Below the pieces are notes generated by a model. The model saw only the letters and a program-made list of their open reading frames with translations, made no database searches and had not been told where the DNA came from. From Ilumatobacteraceae bacterium (lineage in GTDB: Bacteria; Actinomycetota; Acidimicrobiia; Acidimicrobiales; Ilumatobacteraceae): DNA of 8,555 nucleotides. The DNA is taken from positions 1-8,555 of the forward strand of contig JAENVT010000486.1 of assembly GCA_016650435.1 (NCBI GenBank), in the 5' to 3' direction. The position numbers and the translations under genes were made by a program. Every line of letters starts with the position of its first letter. The first letter of the stretch is position 1. Positions 1 to 6,028 of this stretch are shown here, piece after piece.

Positions 1-32
1 CTGCCGAGCTGCTCGCCCGGTTGGGGGCTTAG
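1..32 (+). CDS. C-terminal end of an upstream gene (partial, possibly dop)
   Basis: A reading frame enters from the left edge and ends at TAG 30-32, giving the tail residues AELLARLGA. Its stop lies 20 nt before the pup start, a normal operon spacing. In actinobacterial Pup loci the gene just upstream of pup is usually dop, the Pup deamidase/depupylase. That enzyme is required here because this Pup ends in Gln. The identification rests on position alone, since nine residues cannot be assigned to a family, and even its being coding is only suggested by the helix-like, GC-rich codons. Confidence 0.35.
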   Translation, partial: AELLARLGA

Positions 33-40
33 GGTTTCGA

Positions 41-48
41 GGGGAGGA
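41..48 (+). promoter_or_regulatory. Strong Shine-Dalgarno site for pup
   Basis: GGGGAGGA contains the GGAGG core at 43-47, five nt before the ATG at 53. It fixes the pup start and contrasts with pafA, lepB1 and tatB further along, which have no such site. This fits pup being translated from a leadered transcript, probably begun upstream. Confidence 0.8.
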
Positions 49-52
49 CACC

Positions 53-247
53 ATGGCTGAACGAACTCAGAAACAAAAACCGGCACCAAGTCGCACAGAA
101 GAGACCGTCGAGGAAGCTCCGGCTACCACTGCGTCGGGCGAAAAGTTGAAGGCCGAACTCGACGATCTGCTCGACGAGATCGACGGTGTGCTGGAGACCA
201 ACGCAGAAGACTTCGTCAAGTCGTATGTGCAAAAGGGCGGCCAGTAA
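53..247 (+). CDS. pup: Prokaryotic ubiquitin-like protein Pup
   Basis: Pup is the small disordered protein tag that marks proteins for the bacterial proteasome. PafA joins its C-terminal glutamate to substrate lysines, and its central helix docks on the Mpa/ARC ATPase coiled coils. The product has 64 residues, the same length as mycobacterial Pup. The first 28 or so residues are polar and divergent. Residues 30-56 hold the conserved amphipathic segment with DDLLDEID and AEDFV, and the protein ends YVQKGGQ. The terminal Gln must be deamidated to Glu by Dop before ligation, as in most Actinobacteria; some lineages encode Glu directly. The start is set by a strong ribosome-binding site. The prcB start follows after 5 nt, the classical pup-prcB-prcA order. 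Confidence 0.97.
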   Translation: MAERTQKQKPAPSRTEETVEEAPATTASGEKLKAELDDLLDEIDGVLETNAEDFVKSYVQKGGQ

Positions 248-252
248 CCATC

Positions 253-1032
253 ATGGCAATGCCATTTTTTACGCCGGGCGACGACCCCGGCTCGAACTTC
301 CCTGACCTATTGCGCCGAATCGGCATGGGCCTCGACGCCGTCAACATCGGCGATCAGGTTGTGCCGCACGCGACGACATGCGTGGCGATGCGCTTCGCAG
401 ACGGAGTCGTGATGGCCGGCGACCGCCGGGCCACCAGCGGCAACCTGATCAGTCACCGCGGCATGGAAAAGGTCGTGCAGGCCGATCATTTCAGCGGCGT
501 GGCCATCGCCGGCGCCGCCGGCCCGGCGATGGAGATGATCAAGCTCTTTCAACTGCAGCTCGAGCACTACGAGAAGGTCGAGGGCGCTTCACTGAGCCTG
601 GAGGGCAAGGCCAATCAGCTCTCGATGATGGTGCGCGGCAATCTTCCGGCGGCGATGCAGGGAATGGTTGTGGTGCCGATTTTCGCGGGGTATGACCTGC
701 GCCGGCACACCGGCCGGCTGTTCACATACGACGTCACCGGCGGGCGTTACGAAGAGCAGGATTACGTGGCCACGGGTTCCGGGAGCCTTCACGCCGGTAC
801 GGTCATCAAGATCGGTTACCGCGAGTCGATGTCGTCCGACGACGCCGTTGCATTGGCTTGCAAGGGTCTGTGGGAGGCGGCTGACGCAGACTCCGCGACG
901 GGTGGTCCCGACGCGCTGCGCGGGATCTATCCGATCGTGGCCACCATCACCAGTCTTGGCTGGCAGCGAGTGAACGACGATCGCCTGGCGACTGTCTTCG
1001 AGGAGATCGCGACGGAGGTGCGAGCCCGATGA
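253..1032 (+). CDS. prcB: 20S proteasome beta subunit (catalytic)
   Basis: PrcB is the N-terminal-nucleophile hydrolase of the 20S core, forming the two inner heptameric rings that cut unfolded, pupylated proteins. The 259-residue precursor has a propeptide of about 40 residues, and self-cleavage would expose Thr41 as Thr1 (context PHATTCVAM). In mature numbering Asp17 (D57, in AGDRRAT) and Lys33 (K73) are present, as are the GSGS motif at 175-178 and DSATGGPD at 213-220. The segment LEHYEKVEG and MVRGNLPAAMQG closely match mycobacterial PrcB. The residue before Thr1 is Ala, where Gly is usual. The propeptide is shorter than the 57 residues of M. tuberculosis. The upstream ribosome-binding site is weak (AAAAGGGCGG, 231-240), so translation probably depends on coupling to pup. 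ATG 259 is a possible alternative start that changes little. Confidence 0.97.
   Translation: MAMPFFTPGDDPGSNFPDLLRRIGMGLDAVNIGDQVVPHATTCVAMRFADGVVMAGDRRATSGNLISHRGMEKVVQADHFSGVAIAGAAGPAMEMIKLFQLQLEHYEKVEGASLSLEGKANQLSMMVRGNLPAAMQGMVVVPIFAGYDLRRHTGRLFTYDVTGGRYEEQDYVATGSGSLHAGTVIKIGYRESMSSDDAVALACKGLWEAADADSATGGPDALRGIYPIVATITSLGWQRVNDDRLATVFEEIATEVRAR
1014..1020 (+). promoter_or_regulatory. Strong Shine-Dalgarno site for prcA inside prcB
   Basis: GGAGGTG lies in the last codons of prcB, with the core ending 10 nt before the prcA ATG at 1029. Together with the ATGA overlap this would let ribosomes finishing prcB restart on prcA. That suits a complex needing equal numbers of alpha and beta subunits. 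Confidence 0.75.
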
Positions 1033-1709
1033 CGATGCCGTACTACGTCGCACCCGAGCAGGTCATGAAGGACCGCGCCGACTATGCCCGCAAAGGCATA
1101 GCCCGGGGGCGGGCGATGGTGGCCGTTCGCTTCGCCGACGGTGTGGCCCTCGTCGCCGAGAACCCGTCCAACACGCTCCGCAAGATCAGCGAGATCTACG
1201 ACCGCATCGCCTTCGCCGGGGTTGGCAAATACAACGAGTTCGATCAACTGCGCGTAGCCGGCGTTCGCGCTGCTGACCTCAAGGGCTACCAATACTCGCG
1301 CGACGATGTCGACGCCCGTGGTCTGGCCAATCAATATGCCCAGATCCTCGGTCAAGTGTTCACACATGAGATGAAGCCGATGGAGGTCGAGATCCTCGTC
1401 GCCGAGGTTGGCTACGGGACCGACGACTACCAGTTGTTCCACATCCTCTACGACGGCACCGTCATGGACGAACGCCGTTTCAGTGTGCTCGGTGGCGACG
1501 CCGAAGCCATTGCCGGTCGGCTCAACGAGTCGTACGGCGACGAGCTGACACTGGCACAGGCGGTCAAGGCCGGAACCGTTGCATTGCAGGGCGCTGAGCG
1601 CACGCTGGGAGCCGACGACCTCGAAGTTGCCGTACTTGCCCGATCCAGTGGTCGGCGCTGTTTCAAGCGGTTGACCGACGCCGACGTCGCCGAGATCTTG
1701 GGAGGCTAG
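1029..1709 (+). CDS. prcA: 20S proteasome alpha subunit
   Basis: PrcA forms the outer gating rings of the 20S core and binds the C-terminal tails of the Mpa/ARC activator. The 226-residue product starts MTMPYYVAPEQ, followed by the conserved helix H0 segment RADYARKGIARG. Further conserved blocks are VAENPS, KISEIYDR, GKYNEFDQLR, LANQYAQILGQVF and LEVAVL near the end, all matching mycobacterial PrcA. It lacks a catalytic threonine, as expected for an alpha subunit. It stops at EILGG, without the roughly 20-residue acidic/polar tail seen in mycobacteria. The start codon overlaps the prcB stop as ATGA. The final Gly-Gly codons double as the ribosome-binding site of pxpA, tying the proteasome genes to the following oxoprolinase genes. 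Confidence 0.97.
   Translation: MTMPYYVAPEQVMKDRADYARKGIARGRAMVAVRFADGVALVAENPSNTLRKISEIYDRIAFAGVGKYNEFDQLRVAGVRAADLKGYQYSRDDVDARGLANQYAQILGQVFTHEMKPMEVEILVAEVGYGTDDYQLFHILYDGTVMDERRFSVLGGDAEAIAGRLNESYGDELTLAQAVKAGTVALQGAERTLGADDLEVAVLARSSGRRCFKRLTDADVAEILGG
1082..1101 (+). other. Perfect 7-bp inverted repeat within prcA
   Basis: CTATGCC at 1082-1088 and GGCATAG at 1095-1101 are exact inverted repeats around the 6-nt loop CGCAAA, so the mRNA could form a small hairpin about 55 nt after the prcA start. It encodes the conserved H0 residues YARKGIA. Coding constraint could account for much of it, although the ATA isoleucine codon is unusual in a GC-rich gene. Function is unproven. Confidence 0.35.
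1701..1705 (+). promoter_or_regulatory. Shine-Dalgarno site for pxpA formed by the prcA stop region
   Basis: GGAGG is the codon pair for the last two residues of PrcA (Gly-Gly), directly before its TAG stop. It sits 10 nt before the pxpA ATG at 1716. This supports the chosen pxpA start and implies shared transcription with prcA. Confidence 0.75.
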
Positions 1710-1715
1710 AGCGAC

Positions 1716-2450
1716 ATGACCGCGCGGACCGTCGATCTCAACAGCGATGTCGGTGAGGGGTATGGAGCATGGCCCGGTGGTCCCGACCGCGAGCTGATGA
1801 AGATCATCACCTCGGCCAACATTGCCTGCGGATTCCATGCCGGCGACCCGTCGATCATGCGCCGCACGTGCGACATGGCTGTCGAGAACAACGTCGCCAT
1901 TGGTGCCCATGTCAGCTATCCCGATCTGGCCGGCTTCGGTCGCCGATTCATCGACATGAAGCCCGACGAACTTGCCGACGCAGTCGTCTACCAACTCGGC
2001 GCTCTCGCCGGATGCGCTCGTGTCGCCGGTTCGGCGATTACCTACGTGAAGCCACATGGCGCGCTGTACAACACCATCGTCCGCCACCAGGCACAGGCCG
2101 ACGCGGTTGCACGCGCGGTCAAGCAGTACGACGCCACCCTGCCACTGCTCGGTCTGCCAGGCACCGGCAGCGAGATCGAGCGCGCCGCAGCCGAGAACGG
2201 GCTCACGTTCCTCTTCGAGGGATTCGCCGATCGTGGATACGCAGCGGATGGAACGCTCATCCCGCGCGGCCAGCCCGGCGCACTGCTGACCGACGGCGAT
2301 GCTGCCGCTCAGCAGGCTGTTGCCGTCGCCGATCGCGGGATCACTTCGATCTGCATCCACAGCGACACACCCGGGGCAGCCGAACTCGGCGCGGCCGTCG
2401 CGGTCGGCCTGCTGCAAGCGGGTTTTGAATTGCGGGCCTTCACCAGATGA
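1716..2450 (+). CDS. pxpA: 5-oxoprolinase subunit A (LamB/YcsF family)
   Basis: PxpA works with PxpB and PxpC to hydrolyse 5-oxoproline (pyroglutamate) to glutamate with ATP, in the cytosol. The 244-residue protein has the family blocks in order: VDLNSDVGEGYG (residues 6-17), SANIACGFHAGDP (33-45), GAHVSYPDLAGFGRR (63-77), VKPHGALYN (111-119), FADRGYAADGTLIPR, and HSDTPGA near the C-terminus. Its length is normal for the family. Small departures from the usual sequence are GAHVSYPD in place of GAHPSYPD and HSDTPGA in place of HGDTPGA. The gene follows prcA after 6 nt and overlaps pxpB by ATGA, so it reads as part of the proteasome transcript. The name LamB/YcsF refers to the Aspergillus lactam-utilisation LamB, not the porin. 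Confidence 0.93.
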   Translation: MTARTVDLNSDVGEGYGAWPGGPDRELMKIITSANIACGFHAGDPSIMRRTCDMAVENNVAIGAHVSYPDLAGFGRRFIDMKPDELADAVVYQLGALAGCARVAGSAITYVKPHGALYNTIVRHQAQADAVARAVKQYDATLPLLGLPGTGSEIERAAAENGLTFLFEGFADRGYAADGTLIPRGQPGALLTDGDAAAQQAVAVADRGITSICIHSDTPGAAELGAAVAVGLLQAGFELRAFTR

Positions 2451-3043
2451 AGTTGCTGCCGTGTGGGTCCGGCGCAGTTCTCGCCGAGTACGACACACTG
2501 GCCGAAGTGATGGCGGTCGACGACGTCCTGCGCGCCTCCGATCTGCCGGGCATCGACGATGTCATCCCGGCTGCCCGCACCGTACTCGTGGCCTACCACA
2601 ACGTCGACCGCGCTGCCCTGGAACGCCTGTTGATTCCGGCTCCAGCGGCGCCTCGCCCGGAGGGACCGATTGTCGAGATTCCGGTCGTCTACGACGGTAT
2701 CGATCTCGATGAGGTCGCAGCCGCTACAGGGCTATCGACCGAAAAGGTCATCGAAACCCATTCGTCGGTTGTCTATTCGGCAGCGTTCCTAGGATTCACA
2801 CCGGGCTGGGCCTACCTGGTCGGTCTTCCACCTGAGCTGCACCTGCCGCGGCGGGCGACACCGCGCACGTCGATCACCGCCGGCTCCGTCGCGATCGCCA
2901 ACGAGTTCACGGGCGTCTATCCAACAGTCAGCCCCGGGGGCTGGCACCTGCTTGGCCACACCACGGAGCGGATGTTCGACGTCGAGCGCGAGAAGCCATC
3001 GTTGGTGATGGCCGGCGATCGAGTGCGATTCGTCCGCACATGA
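2447..3043 (+). CDS. pxpB: 5-oxoprolinase subunit B (KipI / allophanate hydrolase subunit 1 family)
   Basis: PxpB forms the ATP-dependent 5-oxoprolinase with PxpA and PxpC. The 198-residue product carries the family hallmarks: an N-terminal domain of about 65 residues, then a cyclophilin-like C-terminal domain. That domain contains IPVVYDG (78-84), FLGFTPGWAYLVGLP (114-128), PRRATPRTSITAGSVAIA (134-151) and GVYPTVSPGGWHLLGHT (156-172). Members were formerly named after Bacillus KipI or allophanate hydrolase subunit 1. The presence of pxpA beside it favours the oxoprolinase role. No ribosome-binding site precedes the ATG. The start overlaps the pxpA stop (ATGA, 2447-2450), so translation should be coupled. 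Confidence 0.92.
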   Translation: MKLLPCGSGAVLAEYDTLAEVMAVDDVLRASDLPGIDDVIPAARTVLVAYHNVDRAALERLLIPAPAAPRPEGPIVEIPVVYDGIDLDEVAAATGLSTEKVIETHSSVVYSAAFLGFTPGWAYLVGLPPELHLPRRATPRTSITAGSVAIANEFTGVYPTVSPGGWHLLGHTTERMFDVEREKPSLVMAGDRVRFVRT

Positions 3044-3885
3044 TCGAGATCATCAATCAGGGGATCGGCAGCTCGTTCCAAGACCTTGGTCGCCTGGGAT
3101 GCTCGCACCTCGGTGTCGGTCGCAGTGGTGCCGCCGATCGGCCATCGCACTCACTGGCCAACCGACTTGTGGGAAACGATGAGTCAGCGGCAACCATCGA
3201 GACGTGTGGTGGCCTCCGCGTGAAGTTCCACGAACCGGCCGTCGTTGTCGTCACAGGAGCGCAGGGAGCCATCGATGTACGCAACGGCAATCCGATGGGT
3301 GTCAATGGCGTCGAGCACCTTCCAGCGGGAACCGAGCTCACCTTGCGGGCGCCCGAAGAGGGCATGCGTTATTACCTCGCAATTCGAGGGGGCCTCGAGG
3401 TCGAGCCGGTTCTCGGTTCTCGTAGCTTCGACACACTGGCGGGACTCGGACCGCGATTGCAGGCCGGCGATCGCATTGCCATCGGGGCAGACCCGCGTAC
3501 TCCGATCACGACCGATCTCGGAGTTCGTCCACCGCCGAGCGCGTTTATCCACCTGTCGGAGGGACCGCGCCACGACTGGTTCACCGGCGAGGCGTGGACG
3601 ACCCTGATGAGCGAGCCGTATGTCGTAAGCCCCTCGGGCAACCGGGTCGGTGCCCGCCTGAGCGGCCCGGTCCTAGAGCGCGTCAGGGTTCGTGAGCTGC
3701 TCAGCGAGGGACTGGTCGAAGGATCGATCCAGGTGCCCCCCGACGGGCAGCCGATCGTGATGCTGGCTGATCATCCGGTGACCGGCGGCTACCCAGTGAT
3801 CGCCGTCGTCGCCGCCTACGACCTGCCCTCGATCGTTCAAGCCCGACCCGGCACCGCATTGCGATTTCGACACACCGCCGGATAG
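3040..3885 (+). CDS. pxpC: 5-oxoprolinase subunit C (KipA / allophanate hydrolase subunit 2 family)
   Basis: PxpC is the third subunit of the 5-oxoprolinase complex and has a biotin-dependent-carboxylase-like (AHS2) domain. In the 281-residue product I see [10 protein letters not shown] (11-20), [46 protein letters not shown] and the late block [18 protein letters not shown], all typical of the family. [13 protein letters not shown] matches the usual SxxSxRMGxRLxG region, with Val for Met. It is slightly shorter than the common 290-330 residues, and the shortage is at the C-terminus. The start overlaps pxpB (ATGA, 3040-3043) with no separate ribosome-binding site. No terminator hairpin is visible between its stop and pafA. 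Confidence 0.92.
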   Translation: MIEIINQGIGSSFQDLGRLGCSHLGVGRSGAADRPSHSLANRLVGNDESAATIETCGGLRVKFHEPAVVVVTGAQGAIDVRNGNPMGVNGVEHLPAGTELTLRAPEEGMRYYLAIRGGLEVEPVLGSRSFDTLAGLGPRLQAGDRIAIGADPRTPITTDLGVRPPPSAFIHLSEGPRHDWFTGEAWTTLMSEPYVVSPSGNRVGARLSGPVLERVRVRELLSEGLVEGSIQVPPDGQPIVMLADHPVTGGYPVIAVVAAYDLPSIVQARPGTALRFRHTAG

Positions 3886-3910
3886 ACGAGCAATCCGCGG
3901 CACATCGCGC

Positions 3911-3916
3911 TACGTT
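3911..3916 (+). promoter_or_regulatory. Predicted -10 box of a leaderless pafA promoter
   Basis: TACGTT fits the actinobacterial TANNNT consensus and ends 6 nt before the pafA ATG at 3923, placing the transcription start on or beside the A of the start codon. The 37-nt gap has no purine-rich ribosome-binding site, which fits a leaderless message. No convincing -35 element is seen. Confidence 0.6.
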
Positions 3917-3922
3917 GCCCAT

Positions 3923-5281
3923 ATGGAGCGCCGCATCTACGGCCTCGAGAACGAATACGGCGTTACCTGTACGTTGCGCGGCCAGCGGCGGCTGAGCCCC
4001 GACGAGGTCGCCCGCTATCTGTTCCGCCGGGTCGTGTCGTGGGGTCGCAGCAGCAATGTCTTCTTGCAGAACGGGGCTCGGCTATACCTCGACGTGGGCT
4101 CGCACCCCGAGTACGCCACGCCCGAATGCGACTCGTTGTACGACCTCGTCGTGCACGACAAAGCCGGCGAACGAATCCTCGAAAGCCTGCTCGTGTCGGC
4201 CGAGCAGCGACTCCGCGAGGAGGGCATCCGCGGCACGATCTACCTCTTCAAGAACAACACCGACTCAGCGGGCAACAGCTACGGCTGTCACGAGAACTAC
4301 CTCACGCGACGCGCCGATGATCTCGGCCACTACGCCGAGGTGCTGATTCCGTTCCTCGTGAGCAGACAGATCTTCACCGGATCCGGCAAAGTGCTGCAGA
4401 CGGCACGCGGCCCGATGTACTCGATCGCCCAGCGCGCCGAGCACATCTGGGAGGGTGTCAGTTCGGCGACAACCCGCAGTCGGCCGATCATCAACACCCG
4501 CGACGAGCCGCACGCCGATGCCGAGCGGTACCGCCGCCTACACGTGATCGTCGGCGACAGCAACATGAGCGAGTACACGACCTTTGTCAAGGTGGGCTCT
4601 GCGGCGTGCATGTTGCGGATGCTCGAGGATCCATCGGTCGTGCTGCGCGACATGACGCTGGAAAATCCCATCAGGGCGATACGCGACATCAGTCACGACA
4701 TGACATGCCGGCGCAAGGTTCGCTTGGCCAACGGGCGCGAAGTCAGTGCGCTCGACATCCAACGCGAGTACCTCGACCGTGCTCAGCGGTACGCCGATAC
4801 CAAGGGCTTCCCTCCGCTCGAACAGCGTGCCCTGGAGATGTGGGAGCACTGCATCAGCACGATCGAGAACGACCCGCTGAAGCTCGATCGCGAGGTCGAC
4901 TGGGTCATCAAATACCGGTTGCTCGACGCGTTCCGAACTCGCCACGACCTGCCGCTCGGTCACGCCCGGGTGCAGTTGCTCGACCTCCAGTACCACGACA
5001 TCTCCCGGGAGCGCAGTCCGTTCTACAAGTTGCAGGACCGCGGCATGATCGAGCGGATGTGCGTCGATGCCGACATCGATGCCGCAGTCGACATCCCACC
5101 GCAGACGACACGCGCCCGGCTCCGCGGCGAGTTCATCAAGCGCGCCAAAGAGCGCAAGCGCGACTACACCGTCGACTGGGTGCACCTCAAGCTCAACGAT
5201 CAAGCACAGCGCACGGTGCTGTGCAAGGACCCTTTCAAGAGCCGCGACGAGCGCGTCGAGAAGCTGATTGCGTCGTTGTGA
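3923..5281 (+). CDS. pafA: Pup-protein ligase PafA
   Basis: PafA activates the C-terminal glutamate of Pup as a gamma-glutamyl phosphate with ATP and attaches it to substrate lysines. It belongs to the carboxylate-amine ligase (glutamine synthetase-like) fold. The 452-residue product matches mycobacterial PafA end to end. It has [11 protein letters not shown] with metal ligand Glu9, then [20 protein letters not shown], and [13 protein letters not shown] with catalytic Asp57 and Glu63. Later blocks are [65 protein letters not shown] sequence (here [13 protein letters not shown]) and [15 protein letters not shown] near the C-terminus. The terminal small domain is intact. It is not Dop: it lacks the inserted Dop loop and has the PafA N-terminus. 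It has its own promoter signal, so its expression may be separable from pup-prcBA. Confidence 0.97.
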   Translation: MERRIYGLENEYGVTCTLRGQRRLSPDEVARYLFRRVVSWGRSSNVFLQNGARLYLDVGSHPEYATPECDSLYDLVVHDKAGERILESLLVSAEQRLREEGIRGTIYLFKNNTDSAGNSYGCHENYLTRRADDLGHYAEVLIPFLVSRQIFTGSGKVLQTARGPMYSIAQRAEHIWEGVSSATTRSRPIINTRDEPHADAERYRRLHVIVGDSNMSEYTTFVKVGSAACMLRMLEDPSVVLRDMTLENPIRAIRDISHDMTCRRKVRLANGREVSALDIQREYLDRAQRYADTKGFPPLEQRALEMWEHCISTIENDPLKLDREVDWVIKYRLLDAFRTRHDLPLGHARVQLLDLQYHDISRERSPFYKLQDRGMIERMCVDADIDAAVDIPPQTTRARLRGEFIKRAKERKRDYTVDWVHLKLNDQAQRTVLCKDPFKSRDERVEKLIASL

Positions 5282-5310
5282 GCTGCCACTCGATTGGCCG
5301 AACAGCCCGC

Positions 5311-5316
5311 TAGCGT
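5311..5316 (+). promoter_or_regulatory. Predicted -10 box of a leaderless lepB1 promoter
   Basis: TAGCGT fits TANNNT and ends 7 nt before the ATG at 5324, in the 42-nt gap after pafA. No ribosome-binding site lies in front of that ATG. This supports ATG 5324 as the start over the in-frame TTG at 5294, which lies upstream of the box. Confidence 0.5.
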
Positions 5317-5323
5317 GGACCCG

Positions 5324-6010
5324 ATGGCCAATGAGGACACGCGGGCAACCGTCGTTGACCCGGATCCCGACCAACCGGTCGAGGTTGATCGGGATGGTGA
5401 CCTGACGGTCGACGATGAATACGACGACGTCACCGATCCCGAGTCGCCGTCGCACCTCGCCGAGCCTGGCAAGCGCAAGCGGTCTGGGCTGGCCGAATGG
5501 ATCATTGTCGTTGTCGTTGCCATCAGCTCTGCACTGCTCGTCCGCGCCTATGTGCTGCAGCAGTTCGCGGTCGAAGGCACCTCGATGCTCAACACGTTGC
5601 ACCCAAGCGATCGGGTTCTGGTCAACAAGCTCAGCTATCGGCTGCATGACCCGCGCCGGGGTGATGTCGTCGTTCTGAAACGAATCGAGACCAATGCCCA
5701 AGAGCGCGATCTCATCAAGCGCGTTGTCGCTCTGCCCGGCGAGACCATCGAGTACCACGATTGCCAGTTGTTCATCAACAGTTCGCTGGTCAGCGAGCCC
5801 TATCTCGATCCGCAGATCGTCTCGCCGAATCGGTGCGGCGCGGATCAACCCGCCGTCGTCGTTCAACCGAAACATGTCTTTGTGATGGGCGACAACCGGG
5901 CCGGCTCGCTCGACAGCCGCGACGGCAGCGTCGGTCAAATCGCGTATAGCAACCTGATCGGGCGGGCCTTCGTGGTGATGTGGCCGTTTGCCGATTGGCA
6001 GTGGTTGTAA
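5324..6010 (+). CDS. lepB: Type I signal peptidase, first copy
   Basis: This membrane-bound serine/lysine protease removes signal peptides from Sec and Tat exports on the outer face of the membrane. The 228-residue product has a long acidic N-terminal cytosolic segment (1-50, rich in Asp/Glu/Pro), a basic stop (GKRKR) and one membrane helix (about 58-75). The S26 catalytic domain follows. Box B is EGTSMLNTL with nucleophile Ser87, box D is DLIKRVVALPGE with Lys132, and box E is MGDNRAGSLDSR (188-199). The residue where box B normally has Pro (SMxP) is Asn. Cys147 and Cys171 in the extracytoplasmic part are matched in the neighbouring copy. I chose ATG 5324 because of the TANNNT box in front of it; an in-frame TTG at 5294 would add 10 residues. 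Confidence 0.93.
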   Translation: MANEDTRATVVDPDPDQPVEVDRDGDLTVDDEYDDVTDPESPSHLAEPGKRKRSGLAEWIIVVVVAISSALLVRAYVLQQFAVEGTSMLNTLHPSDRVLVNKLSYRLHDPRRGDVVVLKRIETNAQERDLIKRVVALPGETIEYHDCQLFINSSLVSEPYLDPQIVSPNRCGADQPAVVVQPKHVFVMGDNRAGSLDSRDGSVGQIAYSNLIGRAFVVMWPFADWQWL

Positions 6011-6028
6011 CGCGGTACCGGGCTGTAC

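Noticed and set aside
30..35. TAGGGT as a -10 box for pup
   Set aside because: It matches TANNNT loosely but overlaps the upstream stop codon, has no -35 partner, and would leave only a very short leader for the strong ribosome-binding site.
927..2498. Long open frame of 523 codons on the minus strand opposite prcA and pxpA
   Set aside because: It runs antisense to two genes with unmistakable family motifs, its translation shows no recognisable motifs, and long antisense frames are expected opposite GC-rich genes with strong third-position bias.
2447..3885. pxpB and pxpC as allophanate hydrolase or urea amidolyase subunits
   Set aside because: The neighbouring pxpA (LamB/YcsF family) and the separate B and C subunits fit 5-oxoprolinase; no urea carboxylase or amidase domain is present.
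1716..3885. pxpABC as a recent horizontal insertion
   Set aside because: Base composition and codon style by eye are like the flanking genes, and the junctions are tight overlaps with no repeats or mobile-element remnants.
5294..5323. TTG at 5294 as the start of the first signal peptidase
   Set aside because: No ribosome-binding site precedes it and it lies upstream of a TANNNT box well placed for ATG 5324, so the ATG is preferred.
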